A stretch of DNA of 64,000 bases from Henckelia pumila (GCF_033568475.1 NC_133122.1:19785206-19849205), one strand, 5' to 3'. Shown: positions 11,933 to 23,262, counted from the first letter of the stretch. Notes: generated from the sequence alone by a model not told the origin. Translations and numbers: made by a program.

Positions 11933-12642
11933 TCTAACACGTATGTGCTTGTATAGTAAAAAAAAAATAGAACTTATAAATGTATAGAATTAATAAAGCA
12001 ATAATTAAAATTAGATTACGAAAGAATGATTTTCCCAATTAAAAATGAATAATTCTCTATAAACATATAAATTATAAGTATCCCATTGACATATTCCAAA
12101 TTATATAATCACATTCGCTATTATACATATGCCAATAATGTAATGTTAATTTTTTTTCCTTTAAGTACAACAATTAGAGTCAAATGGGATATCACCTTAT
12201 ATTTGAGCATTCTTAAAAAATAAACGTGTTGTTATTAGCTAATTTTCTGGGAATTAAAAATTTTAAATTTAATAAATTAGTAATTCATTGAAATCATAAA
12301 GAAATGCAAATATCTGCTTTAGCTACAAATTTTTAACAACCGTCTCTAAGCTTTGCAACAAAGAAAATTGAGACGAGATTGAAATTTGTTGCCAAACCAT
12401 CGCTAGCTAATTTTAAATTAGCAACGGTTTCGACCGCCGCTTTTAAACCGTCTCTAAGCTTTACAAAAAAGAAAATAAAGACGAGATTGAAATTTGTTTG
12501 CTAAAATGTCGCTAATATATATTGATATTTTTAATTTAATTTACCTTGAATTGATGGTTGAAACTTCTAAAATCTTGTATCAGCTAAACTTCAATAAAAA
12601 AAACTGCTGAAACAAGAAAGAGGAGGTGATGAATGAAATTGA
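11169..12642. repeat. Old noncoding scaffold, unit 2
   Basis: No gene seen. 11380-11650 matches 49110-49355; 11690-12110 matches 56800-57221; 12110-12300 matches 58490-58671; 12300-12530 matches 59758-59910 and 1-110. The right-hand paralog is thus the same scaffold split by CACTA, hAT and solo-LTR insertions. A TA microsatellite at about 11887-11928 is longer than its counterpart at 29284-29312. Confidence 0.75.
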
Positions 12643-12847
12643 TATTAGAATATTTTATACTCTTGTAATTATCTCTTATGATTTGTTTCCTTATTCATAG
12701 ATCAGATTGTGATCTTTTTACTTGTATTTCATATCTAAGATTAGTTGGTTATTTTGTATTTATCTTTACAATATTCTAGGATTGTAAATTGTATTTATAC
12801 CTCTTGAGTGATCAATAAAATTAGAGTAATTTTTACACAATTCTACA
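12643..12847 (+). repeat. 5' LTR of copia B (copy 1)
   Basis: 205 bp, matching 18431-18635 with about six differences. It begins TATTAG rather than the usual TGTTAG in both LTRs. Confidence 0.92.
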
Positions 12848-12861
12848 TGGTATCAAAGCCA
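12848..12861 (+). other. Primer binding site of copia B
   Basis: TGGTATCAAAGCCA directly follows the 5' LTR. It is complementary to the 3' end of initiator methionine tRNA with one change from TGGTATCAGAGC. Confidence 0.85.
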
Positions 12862-12905
12862 CAAGGCTAAACGCTACAAATCAATATTTTTTCTCTACCA
12901 CGCCC

Positions 12906-15900
12906 ATGGCCACCACTGACTCCACCACAGCGCCGCCTCCTCCACCAACACACGACAAATCCCCTCCCTTAATTTCCTTCAATATTACTGCACAAGCACC
13001 ATTGAAGCTTACCTCTACTAATTACTCTGCATGGCGTCTTCAATTTCAATCCCTCTTGATTGGCTATCTCCTCGGTTTCGTCGATGGCACCAAACCGTGC
13101 CCTCCTCCTATCATCACTCAAAACGAAGCCTCCATTCCCAACTGTTGCGTAATTTTGTGCCCGCAAGTGCACGCGTGGTGTCAAGTTTTAATATAGAGTA
13201 AGTAGAGTATCGTTTCCACGAGGATTGAAAATTTATATTCACACTAAATACTGTAATTAGAATAATCTCAAGTTTGTTTAGAAAATCAAAGTTTGAAATT
13301 CAATAAACTAAAATTAAATAAAATAAAGAATCCATAATTTCAATGATGGCTTTGGGTACACGATCCGAGACAGGTTCTAGATACAAGATATCACTCGATT
13401 TTCATTCATGTAAATCATATCAATTGATTATACCATCTATTCCAATTTATAGGCCAAGAACCCTTAATTTTTATTTACTGCATTTCTCGAGTGCCGAGTA
13501 AATGTTATTATTCTAATGCTAATTTCGATATCCCTATCAGAAATCAAAAAACAAAATAATTTAATCAAGTTCTATGGTTCTCTTTCAATGACCTCAAAGG
13601 AACTTGTAAGCCTCTCGAACTCTAAAAAAATCCTAGGTTGTGTTTTTCTATGATCCTATTCAAAATCGCCTCTCTCGAGTGCTAGATTTCAAATAAATAT
13701 AACAATTCAATTGTTGATTAAGTAATTGAAAGATAATCAAAACAGGAATACACAAATAAATTGTTAAGAATAAATAATAGTAGGTAAAATAATAGTCAAA
13801 ACATGAAACTCCAATCAAGATCCGTCAATCTCTAGAAACAACTAATAAGTTTATAATGAAATAAATAAACACATAGACATATTCAAAAATCTCATAATAA
13901 ATCAAGGCAGATAATAAAAATCACAGTCCGTCCCCAGATGAATTTCCTCTGTCGTGTGATTTGATTATCCCTTGTCTTCGTTCCCACGTCTCAAATTCGT
14001 GTCCCAAGCCTACTTGAATGTGTAGTTATGTATGGTTCTCTTGTTTGGGTGCCACTTTTTCTCCTCTCGATTCTCTCCAAAACGTGCGGCTGATTTGTGC
14101 GGCTCCCCCTCTCCCTCGTTGTGTTCTCTCCTTTTATTGCTCCTCGAAGCCCGTCAAATAAAACCCGACAATCGAGTCTTTTAAATTTTCGAAATTCTGC
14201 ACTTTCTATCTCGCAGCAGCAGCAGCGCTGGAGCACCTATTTAGGGCGCTGGGGCGCTGCTCGGCATAAAAAATTCTCGGAAATGAAACGTCGGGCGCTG
14301 GAGCGCCAGGTTTATGGCGTCGGGGCGCTGCAGCTTGTGTCCAGCGCGCAGCATTATTTAAAAAAATCAATACCAAAGTTCTAGCCATCGGATCAAGCTG
14401 AAATTTTGACATCAGCTTTAAAACATCCTAAACTTTATTATGAACGGTGAAGATCGGATTTGAATGTCTCAAAAATCCCAGTCAATTTCTGAAGTTGCTG
14501 CTCCATAATTCATCATTCCCCCTTCTTCTCAATACTTTTCTTCTAAATTTTTAATTCTTTCGTCTCACAAAAACAACAACAAATATGCATAAAATCCACT
14601 CGATACATGACAAAAGTCAAGTAAAATCATATATAAATTAAGTGCATAAATTGCACTTATCACCAACCTGGATTATTCACCATGGATTCGGCAGGACCAG
14701 CTGCTGCTCAACGCCATCATTGGCGCTCTCTCCCCCAACATCATCCCCTTCATCGCTTGTTCTCGCACGTCTCTTGACGCCTGGTCCATCCTTGACAAAA
14801 CTTCTGCTGCCCCTAGCCGTGGCTGCATCATGCAACTTAAATCTCATCTTTCCAATCCGGTTAAGGGCTCCAAAACTATTCTGAGTATCTCCAAGGCATC
14901 AAAACCCATGTTGATGCGCTTGCACTCATGAACGTTGCAGTCGACATTGAGGATCTAACTCTCAAAATCCTCCATGGACTCGATGACAGCTACAAAGAGT
15001 TGTCACTTGCAATTCAAGATCGTGAGAGTTCAATCACCTTTGATGAACTCCATGAGAAACTGGTCAATTTTGAGGCACAACTTATGATCTGCAACTCTCT
15101 TCCTAGCAGCCCGGCCACCGCACTTGCCACCGCTCGCTCTGCCAAGTCCGCTGCCCCTGGCTTCTCATCGGGTTTCTCTCGGTTTTCTGCCCCTCAACGC
15201 CACCGTGAGCTCCAGCCCCATGGCATCCTCGTCCACCTGATGCATCTGCTCCTAAACCATATTTGGGGCGTTGCCAGTTATGTGGCGTCCAAGGTCACTC
15301 CGCCAAGCGGTGTCCAGATTTTCAATACATTCCATGGTATCCCTCGTCTCCAACCGCTTTCGCCCCTCCAGTCTACCATGGGCCGCAGGCTCACACTGCT
15401 TCTCGACCAGTTACTGCTTCGGTCTCTTCAGAGTGGGTTCTTGACTCGGGTGCCTCCCATCATGTTACTACTGACCTCGCCAATCTGTCTCTCCACTACC
15501 CATACGGCGGCTCTGACTCCATTGTCGTTGGCAATGGCTCTGGTTTGTTTATTTCACACATTGGCTCACTCACCTTGTCAACTTCGCTATTTTACTTTTC
15601 TCTACATAATGTCCTTTGTGTTCCCTCTATGGCTAAAAATCTAATATCTGTTGCCCAATTATGTCTAACCCATAATATTTCTATTATCTTTCTTCCTACT
15701 TGTTTCCAGGTGAAGGATATTAGCACGGGCGATCTGCTCCTCACGGGACCGTGTAAGAATGGCATCTACATCTGGCTCTCTTCCACCTCCAAAGCCTCAT
15801 CTCCATTGGCCTTCTCCTCTGCCCTTGAGTTGATGCCCTTGTGGCACTCTCGCCTGGGCCATCCTTCGTCTAGCATTGTCAGTAATTTAGTGTCTTCTAG

Positions 15901-18423
15901 GGTTTTATCAGTGTCTCCTAGTTTGCTTGGTAATTTTCATTGTAATTCTTGCAACATTAATAAAAGTCATAAACTTCCCTTTTTTGAGTCCACTCTTATA
16001 TCCACTGCTCCTCTTGAATTAATTTTCTCTGATTTTTGGACCTCCCCGGTCCTCTCTATGGATGGATACAAGTATTATGTTATTTTTGTGGATCACTTTA
16101 CAAAATACATATGGTTATATCCTCTCCAACGCAAATCCGATGTCCTCTCTGTCTTCACTGGCTACAAATCCCTCGTTGAAAATAAGTTCAATCGTAAAAT
16201 TATTACCCTCTACACCGACAATGGTGGCGAATTCCTGGCCCTCAAGTCATTCTTGGTGACTCATGGAATTTCCCATCTAACCACACCCCCACATACTCCT
16301 GAACACAATGGCTACTCTGAGTGTCGTCATCGACACATTGTCGAAATTGGTCTTACACTTCTTCATCAAGCATCCCTTCCCCTTAGCCTTTGGCCCTTTG
16401 CGTTTGCCACTGCCACCTATCTTATCAACCGCATGCCTAAGAAAAATCTAGAAATGATATACTCTTTCAAAAAGCTATTCCATCACCCTCCCAATCTTCT
16501 TAAGCTTCGTGTGTTTGGTTGTCTCTTTTATCCCTGGCTTCGCCCTTATACTCATCACAAATTAGATCCTAAATCACAACCCTGCATTTTCCTTGGGTAT
16601 TCCCTCACCCAGAGTGCTTATATTTGTCTAGATGTCTCTTCTAACAAGTTTTTCATCTCCCGCCATGTTAGATTTTTTGAACAAATTTTACCTCCCTACC
16701 CTCCTACCGACACGTGTCCACCCTTCCCTGTTCCCTCCTCGGATCCTCCTATATTTCTTGTTCCTCAGTCAGTGGATGCCTCCTCTGACACTATCTTGGC
16801 TGATGACCAGCTGATCGCACGTACTGCTCCCTCATCACACGCCTCAAGATGCTCTTTACACACCGCCTCTAATATTTCTCTGGATTGTGAGCCCACATGT
16901 GTGACTGCTGCCGTCGGGGACCCTCGCTGGCGTGCCGCGATGTCCGATGAATTCGATGCGCTCTTACGCAATGGCACTTGGGATCTTTTCCCTTCTCATC
17001 ACTCTCAAAATATTATTGGCTGCAAGTGGTTCTTCCACATTAAGCGCAAATATGATGGCTCTGTGGACCGTTTAAATGCACGTTTGGTTTCCAAGGGCTT
17101 TCATCAGCGTCCTGGCCTTGATTATCATGACACCTACATCCCTTTCGTCAAGCCTACAATTGTTCGTGTCATAATAAGTCTTGCAGTTCATCTTCGGTGG
17201 TCATTGCGTCAATTGGACGTAAATAATGTCTTCCTTCAGGGGACTCTTGACGAGGACGTGTTTATGGCACAAACTCCTGGTTTTATTGATCCCAACTTTC
17301 CGGATTATGTTTGCAAACTCCGCAAAGCTATTTATGGCCTCAAACAGGAGCCCCGCGCCTGGTATCAGGAACTGCGTGCTTATTTGCTTAAACTTGGATT
17401 TTTTAATTCTCGGTCTGATGCTTCTCTGTTTATTCTCCGCAGCCATGGTCACACTATATATTTTCTGGTGTATGTTGATGATTTAATTATTACTAGTGAT
17501 AATGCTTCATTGATTCCATTATTGGGAAACTAACAAACAGGTTCTCTATCAAAGACTTGGGTTCTCTGTCTTTTTTTCTTGGAGTCAAAGTTATTCCCAA
17601 TTCGAGTGGGCTCAATCCGTCTCAAAGGCAATATATCATTGATATTTTATCTCGCTTCAATATGCAACACTTCAAGCCTGTCCAGACTCCTCTTGCCACC
17701 AGCACTACTCTCTCGGTTAATGATGGGGCTCCACCTGCCGACGCCACCCTTTACCGTCAGGTCATTGGGAGTCTTCAGTATTTACTTCTCACTCGTCCTG
17801 ACATTGCCTTCGTCTCAACCTCCTCTCTCAGTTTATGCATGCTCCATCTGAACATCATTGGGGTGCGGTTAAACGGTTACTTTGATATTTAAATGGGTCT
17901 CTTCATTATGGTCTTCACATTCGGTCACATGACTCTCTCTCTCTCGCTGCATGGTTATACTGACTCCGACTGGGCTGGCAATCCGGAAGATCGCTGTTCC
18001 ACGGTTGCTTATGTTATATTTCTTGGATCGAATCCTATATCGTGGAGCTCTAAGAAGCAGCGATCGGTTTCTCGTTCATCCACTGAGGCCAAATATCGTG
18101 TCATTGCCTCCGGTGCTGCTGAACTATCTTGGCTAAGCTCTCTTCTTCTTGAGCTTGGAGTTTCTATCCCTGGAGTTCCGGTTCTTTACAGTGACAATAT
18201 TGGCGCCACCTACTTATGTGTGAACCCTGTTTTTCATTCTCGTATGAAGCACATCGCTTTGGACTATCACTTTGTTCGAGAATTTGTGTAGGCTTCGAAG
18301 TTATGCATCTCGCATGTTTCTTCCGATGATCAGTTAGCTGATGCTCTTACCAAACCATTATCTGGATCCCGGCTTCGATCTCTGTCTTTCAAGATTGGTG
18401 TTTCTCCAGAACCTCCATCTTGA
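12906..18423 (+). pseudogene. Copia B gag-pol polyprotein, broken (copy 1)
   Basis: Gag starts at ATGGCC (12906) with a proline-rich N-terminus, is cut at 13142 by a solo LTR and resumes at 14663; 14928-15110 keeps a UBN2-type gag segment. A frameshift near 15150-15260 separates it from a long pol frame (15263-17533, 756 codons). That frame has a CCHC knuckle (CQLCGVQGH), protease (WVLDSGASHH), integrase (LWHSRLGHP, DNGGEF, HNGYSECRHR), and reverse transcriptase (QLDVNNVFLQGTL, YVDDLI). A stop at 17531 and further frame breaks split the distal part (17557-17892, 17893-18291), which holds RNase H ([14 protein letters not shown]). A TAG at 18289 precedes the C-terminal DQLADALTKPL region. Not able to replicate alone. 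Confidence 0.93.
13143..14662 (-). mobile_element. Solo LTR nested in copia B gag (copy 1)
   Basis: 1520 bp starting TG and ending CA, flanked by the 5-bp repeat CCAAC (13138-13142 and 14663-14667). On the minus strand it begins TGATAAGTGCAATTTATGCA. Removing it restores continuity of the gag frame, proving insertion. It lacks gag, pol or an internal LTR pair, so a solo LTR is the simplest reading. A GC-rich zone (about 14215-14345) has repeated GGGCGCTGGAGCGCC-type motifs. Short open frames inside it are not convincing genes. Strand is inferred from resemblance to known LTR starts. Confidence 0.85.
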
Positions 18424-18430
18424 GGGGGCC

Positions 18431-18635
18431 TATTAGAATATTTTATACTCTTGTAATTATCTCTTATGATTTGTTTCCTTATTCATAGATCAGATTGTGA
18501 TTTTTTTACTTGTATTTCATATCTAAGATTAGTTGGTTATTTTGTATTTATCTGTACAATATTCTACGATTGTAAATTGTATTTATACCTCTTGAATGAT
18601 CAATAAAATTAGAGTCATTTTTACGCAATTCTACA
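18431..18635 (+). repeat. 3' LTR of copia B (copy 1)
   Basis: 205 bp, preceded by the purine tract TTGAGGGGGCC and followed by target repeat ATTGA. Confidence 0.92.
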
Positions 18636-19389
18636 ATTGATCGAATTGAAGGGAAACAAAAGTTATATGAAGAATAAATTGGAGGAAGAATTATTATATA
18701 GAAATATTTACGAATGCATGGGGTTACAATTAGATAACGATAATTTCGTTAATTTCTTTTGCTAGAAATAAATTCTAGTGATCCCCTTTTATTTATCAAA
18801 TATTTTTTCTTGGTAATTAATAACATTCAGAGTAATTAAAGCTGATTTCACTTTATAATAAATTTGAATGCATATAATCTAAATATTGCTAGATTTGTGG
18901 ATAAGATAATGAAGAATATATAATATAAAGATAACAAATAAATATACTATGTTACTATCTTTGTAGAGTTGAGTCAAACATTAGAGTTTAGATAAAACAA
19001 ATATATGTGTAATCAATTAATATTTTATTCTACGTATTTAGTTGTTATGGATGATTGTAACTCCTCTATTGATGATTAATAAATTGTTCGAAAGTTGGTT
19101 TTAAAAAAAATGGACAAATCTATATTTAGGAATTTTTCAATTTTAATCTTATCTCAAAATATAGTGATACATGTTTGGTGAATACCGAGATATTACAATA
19201 ATGCAGTTAGATATTAATGTAATTCAAATTATTGTTTTAAATTCCAACGTAATTCAAATTTAATGCTTATATAAATATTATAAACATGGAATGATTTAAT
19301 TTTAATGATGTTTAATCATTTACTACTCAATGGTATTTTTAATTAAATGATGGTTAGAATCAAACGCTTACCACTAGGTCAAAACCTAT
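18636..19389. repeat. Scaffold downstream of copia B, no gene
   Basis: Continues the scaffold interrupted at 12642: the GAATTGAAGGG and GAAGAATTATTATATAGA blocks match 690-760 and 9760-9800. AT-rich, no gene. Same as 36025-36778 in copy 2. Confidence 0.6.
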
Positions 19390-19809
19390 AGTTATTAGCC
19401 AAGGTTCAACTTTATTTTCTTATATTTGTGACAGCGCAGATGAGTTGGAAGAGGGGTGTCTGACTTAACAAATTCCTATGAGAAAATTAAATAATCTCTA
19501 GAGTTGCATAAAAAGAAATTAATGTATAATGACCAATCCAACACTGACCAATACTAATTAATGCTTAAACTATACTGCACGAATAGTGCACTTAAAAAAT
19601 TACATCAAGAAAACTTATATAAAAATAATAATAAGAGTATCGATTTTAATGGAATGAGCATGGTCCAGCTAAAGTCGGAAGTTCACGTTGGGAGAGCTTT
19701 AAAAATGGGATGCCGGGTAATTGAATCTTCCACGTGGGATCACTAAAGTTTTCTTGGATTTCATCTTTAAACCCGTGAAAATAATAGTAATAAACATCGA
19801 AAGCTATAG
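19390..19809. repeat. 420-bp repeat R1 (copy-1 instance)
   Basis: Matches 36779-37198 and 44416-44835. It contains the 3' portion of the UGT75 fragment plus flank. In copy 2 it forms the left member of a pair of 420-bp direct repeats bracketing a 7.2-kb insertion. Confidence 0.9.
19646..19809 (-). pseudogene. UGT75-type glycosyltransferase fragment (copy 1)
   Basis: About 54 codons on the minus strand, matching the middle of the N-terminal half of a plant family-1 glycosyltransferase: a FDVYYYYFHGF segment followed by LPGIPFLKLSQRELPTL. It ends in a stop at 19646-19648. At 19809 the match breaks off abruptly into unrelated V-ATPase intron sequence; the missing upstream part is at 44836-45087. 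No PSPG box is present. A pseudogene fragment. Confidence 0.75.
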
Positions 19810-20370
19810 TAATAAATTCACTTCCAATTCATGATCTAGTAACTTACTCGGTACACTGGAGGAAGTCATTGAAAATGCTAAAGATAAATAATGAAAAACA
19901 ACTAATTCATAATTAGATACAAAAAACACATGAACAAATTTAAGGAAGAGTGGAAGGGAGCAGCCTATGAAACATTGATCAAATAGCAGATGGAAATCAA
20001 TAACAAATCCACAATCTTTTGTCAGTGTTAATAAATTACAATGCCATGGATTCCAGGTAGGCTTGATACAGCAAAATCAGAGACAATATATCAATTTATC
20101 AATTACCAGTAAAAGGCCATTACTAACAATTGTCAAAGCCAACGACCACACACCCTCTGCATCCAAGATCTTATCAAATATCAAATTTTCAATAACAAAA
20201 TCACGTTCATTCACTATCACATTTACACCAGTTCATCATAAAAAATTAGTCCCAGTGTCCCACTCTAATTAACTGAGAGTAGCACAGATCTCTAATCATT
20301 CACAAAAAACAGAGAAGCATAAAATTACATTAGAAAAAGAAAACTTTTTTATTTGGGGAAAAAATTTCAC
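19810..20370 (-). other. V-ATPase subunit c intron-like sequence (copy 1)
   Basis: Lies on the minus strand just after the exon end at 20371, where AG/GTGAAA forms a good donor. It is AT/T-rich on the minus strand like plant introns. Its far end is the join to the UGT fragment, so no acceptor is preserved. Short plus-strand frames here are shadows. Confidence 0.45.
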
Positions 20371-20546
20371 CTAACACCAGCATCTCCGACGATTCCGATG
20401 GCCATACCGGCAGCAATACCACAAGAGAGACCAGAAGAAAGGTGTGCATATCCATCAAAAAAGTAGTAGGACTTGGCCTTAGGGTTAATTCCAGTGCTAA
20501 TGATAACGGCAATAATCAATCCATAAATACCCAAAACACCAGCCAT
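20371..20546 (-). pseudogene. VHA-c: V-ATPase subunit c (proteolipid) exon fragment (copy 1)
   Basis: Minus-strand codons beginning [21 protein letters not shown] and running through [12 protein letters not shown] to [13 protein letters not shown] match the vacuolar H+-ATPase 16-kDa proteolipid, a membrane rotor subunit. About three residues are missing in frame after SSGLSCG compared with the usual plant protein. The exon ends AG/GTGAAA, a plausible donor. The upstream exon half lies at 42789-42875, separated by a CACTA element inserted at the ATG shown here as CAT at 20544-20546. The two-base deletion seen in copy 2 is absent, so this copy keeps its frame. Confidence 0.88.
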
Positions 20547-20574
20547 CACTACAAGAATAATGGTGATAGACAAC

Positions 20575-20760
20575 ACCTAAAACACAACGGACAACGGTTT
20601 TTCATAAAACCGTTGTCTATGAGCTGTTTTTTAAAACCAAAGACAACGGTTGTTCAAAAACCGTTGTCTATTAGCTAATTTTTAGGGTCAAAGACAGCGG
20701 TTTTTTAAAACCGTTGTCTTTGATTAAAAAAACCCGCTTATAGACAACGGTTTCTTTGAG
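20575..20760. repeat. CACTA subterminal palindromes (copy 1)
   Basis: Three to four imperfect palindromes of the form GACAACGGTTTT...AAAACCGTTGTC. Subterminal repeats of this kind are the binding sites for CACTA accessory proteins in characterised elements; that role is inferred here. Confidence 0.85.
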
Positions 20761-21714
20761 TTTTTTTAAAAAAAAATTTGGGAGATGAGTTTTTTAAAAT
20801 AAATATTATTTATTTATTTTTTAAATAAATATTTATGTACTACATGTGTTTACGCATTCTCTCAACAAAATGAAACCCAGATCCCCAATCGTTCCCATCA
20901 AAGTTCAAACCCTAGCCCCATCCCAATTTCGCCAACATCTTCGTCGATACGTCGTCTGAGAAAGGGCAAGGTATCTAACATGTAGCCCAGCCATAGATGA
21001 CCTCAACCATGGCTTGAATCGAGCTTCAAAGGTAAAGAACTACAGGATGGAAACCTTGTCGCGAACAGAAAATGCGATATTCGATTTGCGAATTCCATTC
21101 ACTTCTTCTTGGATTTCAGGTTGAGTTGCTTCATTTTGAGCTTAGGATGGAATTCGACAGCAACTTTATCATTTTCCCGGACCTTTGTTTCTTCTCTGCG
21201 CACGCGAAGTTATCATTTTCCCGCGGCGTCGTGCTCCTTTTTTTTCTCTCAGTCGGTCACTAAGTTTCAGGTATTCCGATAATCTTTCTACTGTTTATTT
21301 CATATTTTTAATTGATTGTGCGTATGTCTTCTTAATTTTTCATCTTTTCTTTGCCAATTTTTTTTTGGATTAAATTAATTGGGTTTTCTTTTGCTGTTGG
21401 GGTTTTTGAAAATGAAACAAGATTAGCGATTTTATTTTTTTGTCCAAGTTTAAAAAAGTTCAATTTCAGAGCGTGTGCCAGCTTGAACCAGGTTCTTGTG
21501 ATTTTTTCTTACGGTAATGCATTTCGCTGTTTTTTTCAATGTGTCTGTACGTGGAATTTGCTTCGAAGTTTATGATTTGGATTCACTGTTTCTTTTCTGG
21601 GTTCTTCAAGAATTAATCTGCAATTTAGAGTTGAATTTGAAGAGTAGCTGAAGGATTAGAGTGAGATTCCGGTCGTTTTGGCAAAGTAAATTAACAAAAT
21701 GGAGTTGATACAAT

Positions 21715-21754
<40 letters not shown>

Positions 21755-21827
21755 TCATTATGATGATCATGATACAATCACTATGAATGCATTGCTTGCC
21801 TACCTACATGGGTGTTTATTTACTTTT
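20761..21827. other. CACTA interior, unassigned (copy 1)
   Basis: 20870-21130 looks like 5' UTR or exon material (GC-richer, an AAAG/GTAAAG donor-like site near 21030). 21130-21700 is T-rich and intron-like. I recognise no protein. A TA microsatellite is at about 21717-21746. Confidence 0.4.
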
Positions 21828-21956
21828 TTATAGACTAGTCGGTTTCTTGGTACCATTTTTGGCAGGATTTGAAATGATGTCGTATAGAGGTTTGAAGATG
21901 TCGAAAATAACAAGTTTGAGGCCTTGAAGTTGTTTCTGCTGCTGTGTTGCTCTGGA
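21828..21956 (-). pseudogene. GDSL lipase fragment, truncated (copy 1)
   Basis: Minus-strand codons containing KQLQGLKLVIFDIFKPLYD match the C-terminal half of plant GDSL esterase/lipases. Only about 40 residues remain because the duplication junction cuts at 21956. The longer version is at 39210-39483. Confidence 0.75.
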
Positions 21957-22073
21957 ACAAATGACATTTACGAAGTTTGATCGCCGTTCGGGGACACGAC
22001 GTTTACGAAGGTGTTCGTGGGAGGGCTGGCCTGGGAGACTCCCACGGACGTAATGCAGACTTATTTCAAGCAC
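21957..22073. other. Filler DNA at the tandem-duplication junction
   Basis: 117 bp absent from the ends of both duplicate copies and seen nowhere else in the window. The left side joins GDSL/CACTA sequence, the right side joins copia A reverse transcriptase with a TTC overlap. It contains a near-repeat of GACRTTTACGAAG at 21963-21975 and 21998-22010, the kind of short templated repeat known from polymerase-theta-type end joining. Most of it encodes the start of an RRM protein. Confidence 0.85.
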
Positions 22074-22076
22074 TTC
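21981..22076 (+). pseudogene. RRM RNA-binding protein N-terminal fragment in filler
   Basis: An open frame of about 32 codons reads SPFGDTTFTKVFVGGLAWET and then PTDVMQTYFKHF. This is the start of a plant RNA recognition motif: VFVGGL is the RNP2 strand, and the SPFGDTT...TK lead is typical of small plant single-RRM proteins. It is cut before RNP1, then reads into TAA from the copia junction. The strong codon-level match implies capture from a host gene elsewhere. No introns are seen in this short stretch. Confidence 0.85.
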
Positions 22077-23262
22077 TAAGTGGAGATTTAGAAGAAGAAA
22101 TTTACATGAAACAACCTGAGGGTTTTCTGCACATGGGCAAGAAAATAAGGTTTGTAAATTGGTGAAGTCTTTGTATGGCTTAAAGCAAGCACCAAAACAA
22201 TGACATGAAAAATTTGATAAAGTCATGATAGGAAGTGGATTTAAAATCAATGAATGTGATAAATGTGTATACGTTAAAGACACTGAAAATGGATATATCA
22301 TTTTATGTCTTTACGTAGATGACATGCTTATCATCGGGAGTAATGATAAGATGATTCAATCCACTAAGAAATTGTTGAACTCAAAATTCGACATGAAAGA
22401 TTTGGGATTATCCGAAGTCATCCTTGGAATTTAAATCCATAGAACATACGAAGGAATGGTTCTAAGTCAATCACATTATGTGGATAAAATTCTTTAGAAA
22501 TTTAATAAGGATGATTCTGCATTGGCTAGAACCCCGATAGATACAAGCCAACATCTATCGAAGAATCGGGGTGAGAGTATCTCTCAATTAGAATACTCTC
22601 GAGTCATTGGAAGTCTGATGTACTTAATGAGTTGTACACGACCAGACATAACCTATGTTGTAAGCAAATTGAGCAGATTCACGAGTAATCCAGGAGATGA
22701 ACACTGGAAAGCAATTGTCAGATTGCTAAGGTACTTAAGGTACACTCGTGACCATGGGTTGCACTATACCAGATATCCTGCTGTTATTGAAGGATACGGC
22801 GATGCAAACTAGATATCTGACATGAAAGACTCAAAATCTACAAGTGGATTTGTGTTCACTTTAGGAGGTGCAGCAATTGCATGGAAATCTTCTAAACAAA
22901 CTGTAATAGTCAGATCCACGATGGAATCTGAGTTTATAGCACTTGATAAGTATGCTGAAGAGGCTGAATTGTTGCGTCTATTCTTAGAAGATGTTTCAGG
23001 ATGGGTAAAACCTGTACCGGCTATTTGTATTCATTGTGATAGCCAATCTGCAATCGGAAGAGCACAAAGCAATATGTATAATGGTAAGTCTAGACATATA
23101 CGTCGTAGACACAATACCATTCGACAACTACTCTCAACTGGAGTTATCTCTATTGACTATGTAAAGTCAAAGGATAATGTAGCGGATCCGTTAACCAAAG
23201 GGTTAAACAGAGAGTTAGTTGCAAAATCGTCAAAAGGAATGGGACTGAAGCCTAAAGAATAA
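22074..23262 (+). pseudogene. Copia A RT/RNase H remnant (copy 2)
   Basis: Reverse transcriptase from the SGDLEEE segment onward, YVDDM near 22315, and RNase H to 23262. It shares the stops of copy 1 (22201, 22432, 22495, 22810). A one-base deletion near 22123 shifts the frame just after the junction, so it cannot be translated from the filler frame. Confidence 0.9.

Larger units (their letters stand above)
12643..18635 (+). mobile_element. Ty1/copia retrotransposon B, copy 1
   Basis: Full-length 6.0-kb element on the plus strand. Two 205-bp LTRs start TATTAGAATATTTTATAC and end CAATTCTACA; the 5-bp target repeat ATTGA is at 12638-12642 and 18636-18640. TGGTATCAAAGCC right after the 5' LTR fits an initiator-Met tRNA primer site. 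LTR copies differ at about six sites (~3%). The polyprotein resembles the Ale/Retrofit branch of copia, a judgement from motif style. A solo LTR interrupts gag, and frameshifts and stops disable the rest. Confidence 0.95.
4664..21956. repeat. 17.3-kb tandem duplication, copy 1
   Basis: Nearly identical to 22074-39338 in the same orientation. The offset is 17410 at the left end and 17382 at the right end, drifting through small indels and microsatellite length changes. The copy starts inside the copia A reverse transcriptase and ends inside a GDSL lipase fragment carried by a CACTA element, so neither end is a transposon boundary. In the 756-codon pol frame of copia B the two copies differ at five residues. 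Confidence 0.95.
20547..21956 (+). mobile_element. CACTA element, 5' 1.4 kb only (copy 1, truncated)
   Basis: Starts CACTACAAGAATAATGG right after CAT and matches 37933-39338. It is cut at 21956 inside the GDSL lipase fragment by the tandem-duplication junction, so it lacks a 3' terminus and cannot move. Confidence 0.9.

Noticed and set aside
12969..13184. Minus-strand frame opposite copia B gag
   Set aside because: Antisense shadow of the proline-rich gag N-terminus.
13991..14412. Overlapping open frames on both strands with Arg/Ala-rich products
   Set aside because: They come from the GC-rich zone of the solo LTR and have no family resemblance.
19561..19746. Plus-strand 61-codon frame repeated three times in the window
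   Set aside because: It is the antisense shadow of the UGT75 fragment plus flank on the minus strand.
20575..20760. Repeats that could suggest a CRISPR-like array
   Set aside because: The units are palindromic, unevenly spaced and sit next to CACTA termini; no cas genes and a plant context. They are CACTA subterminal repeats.
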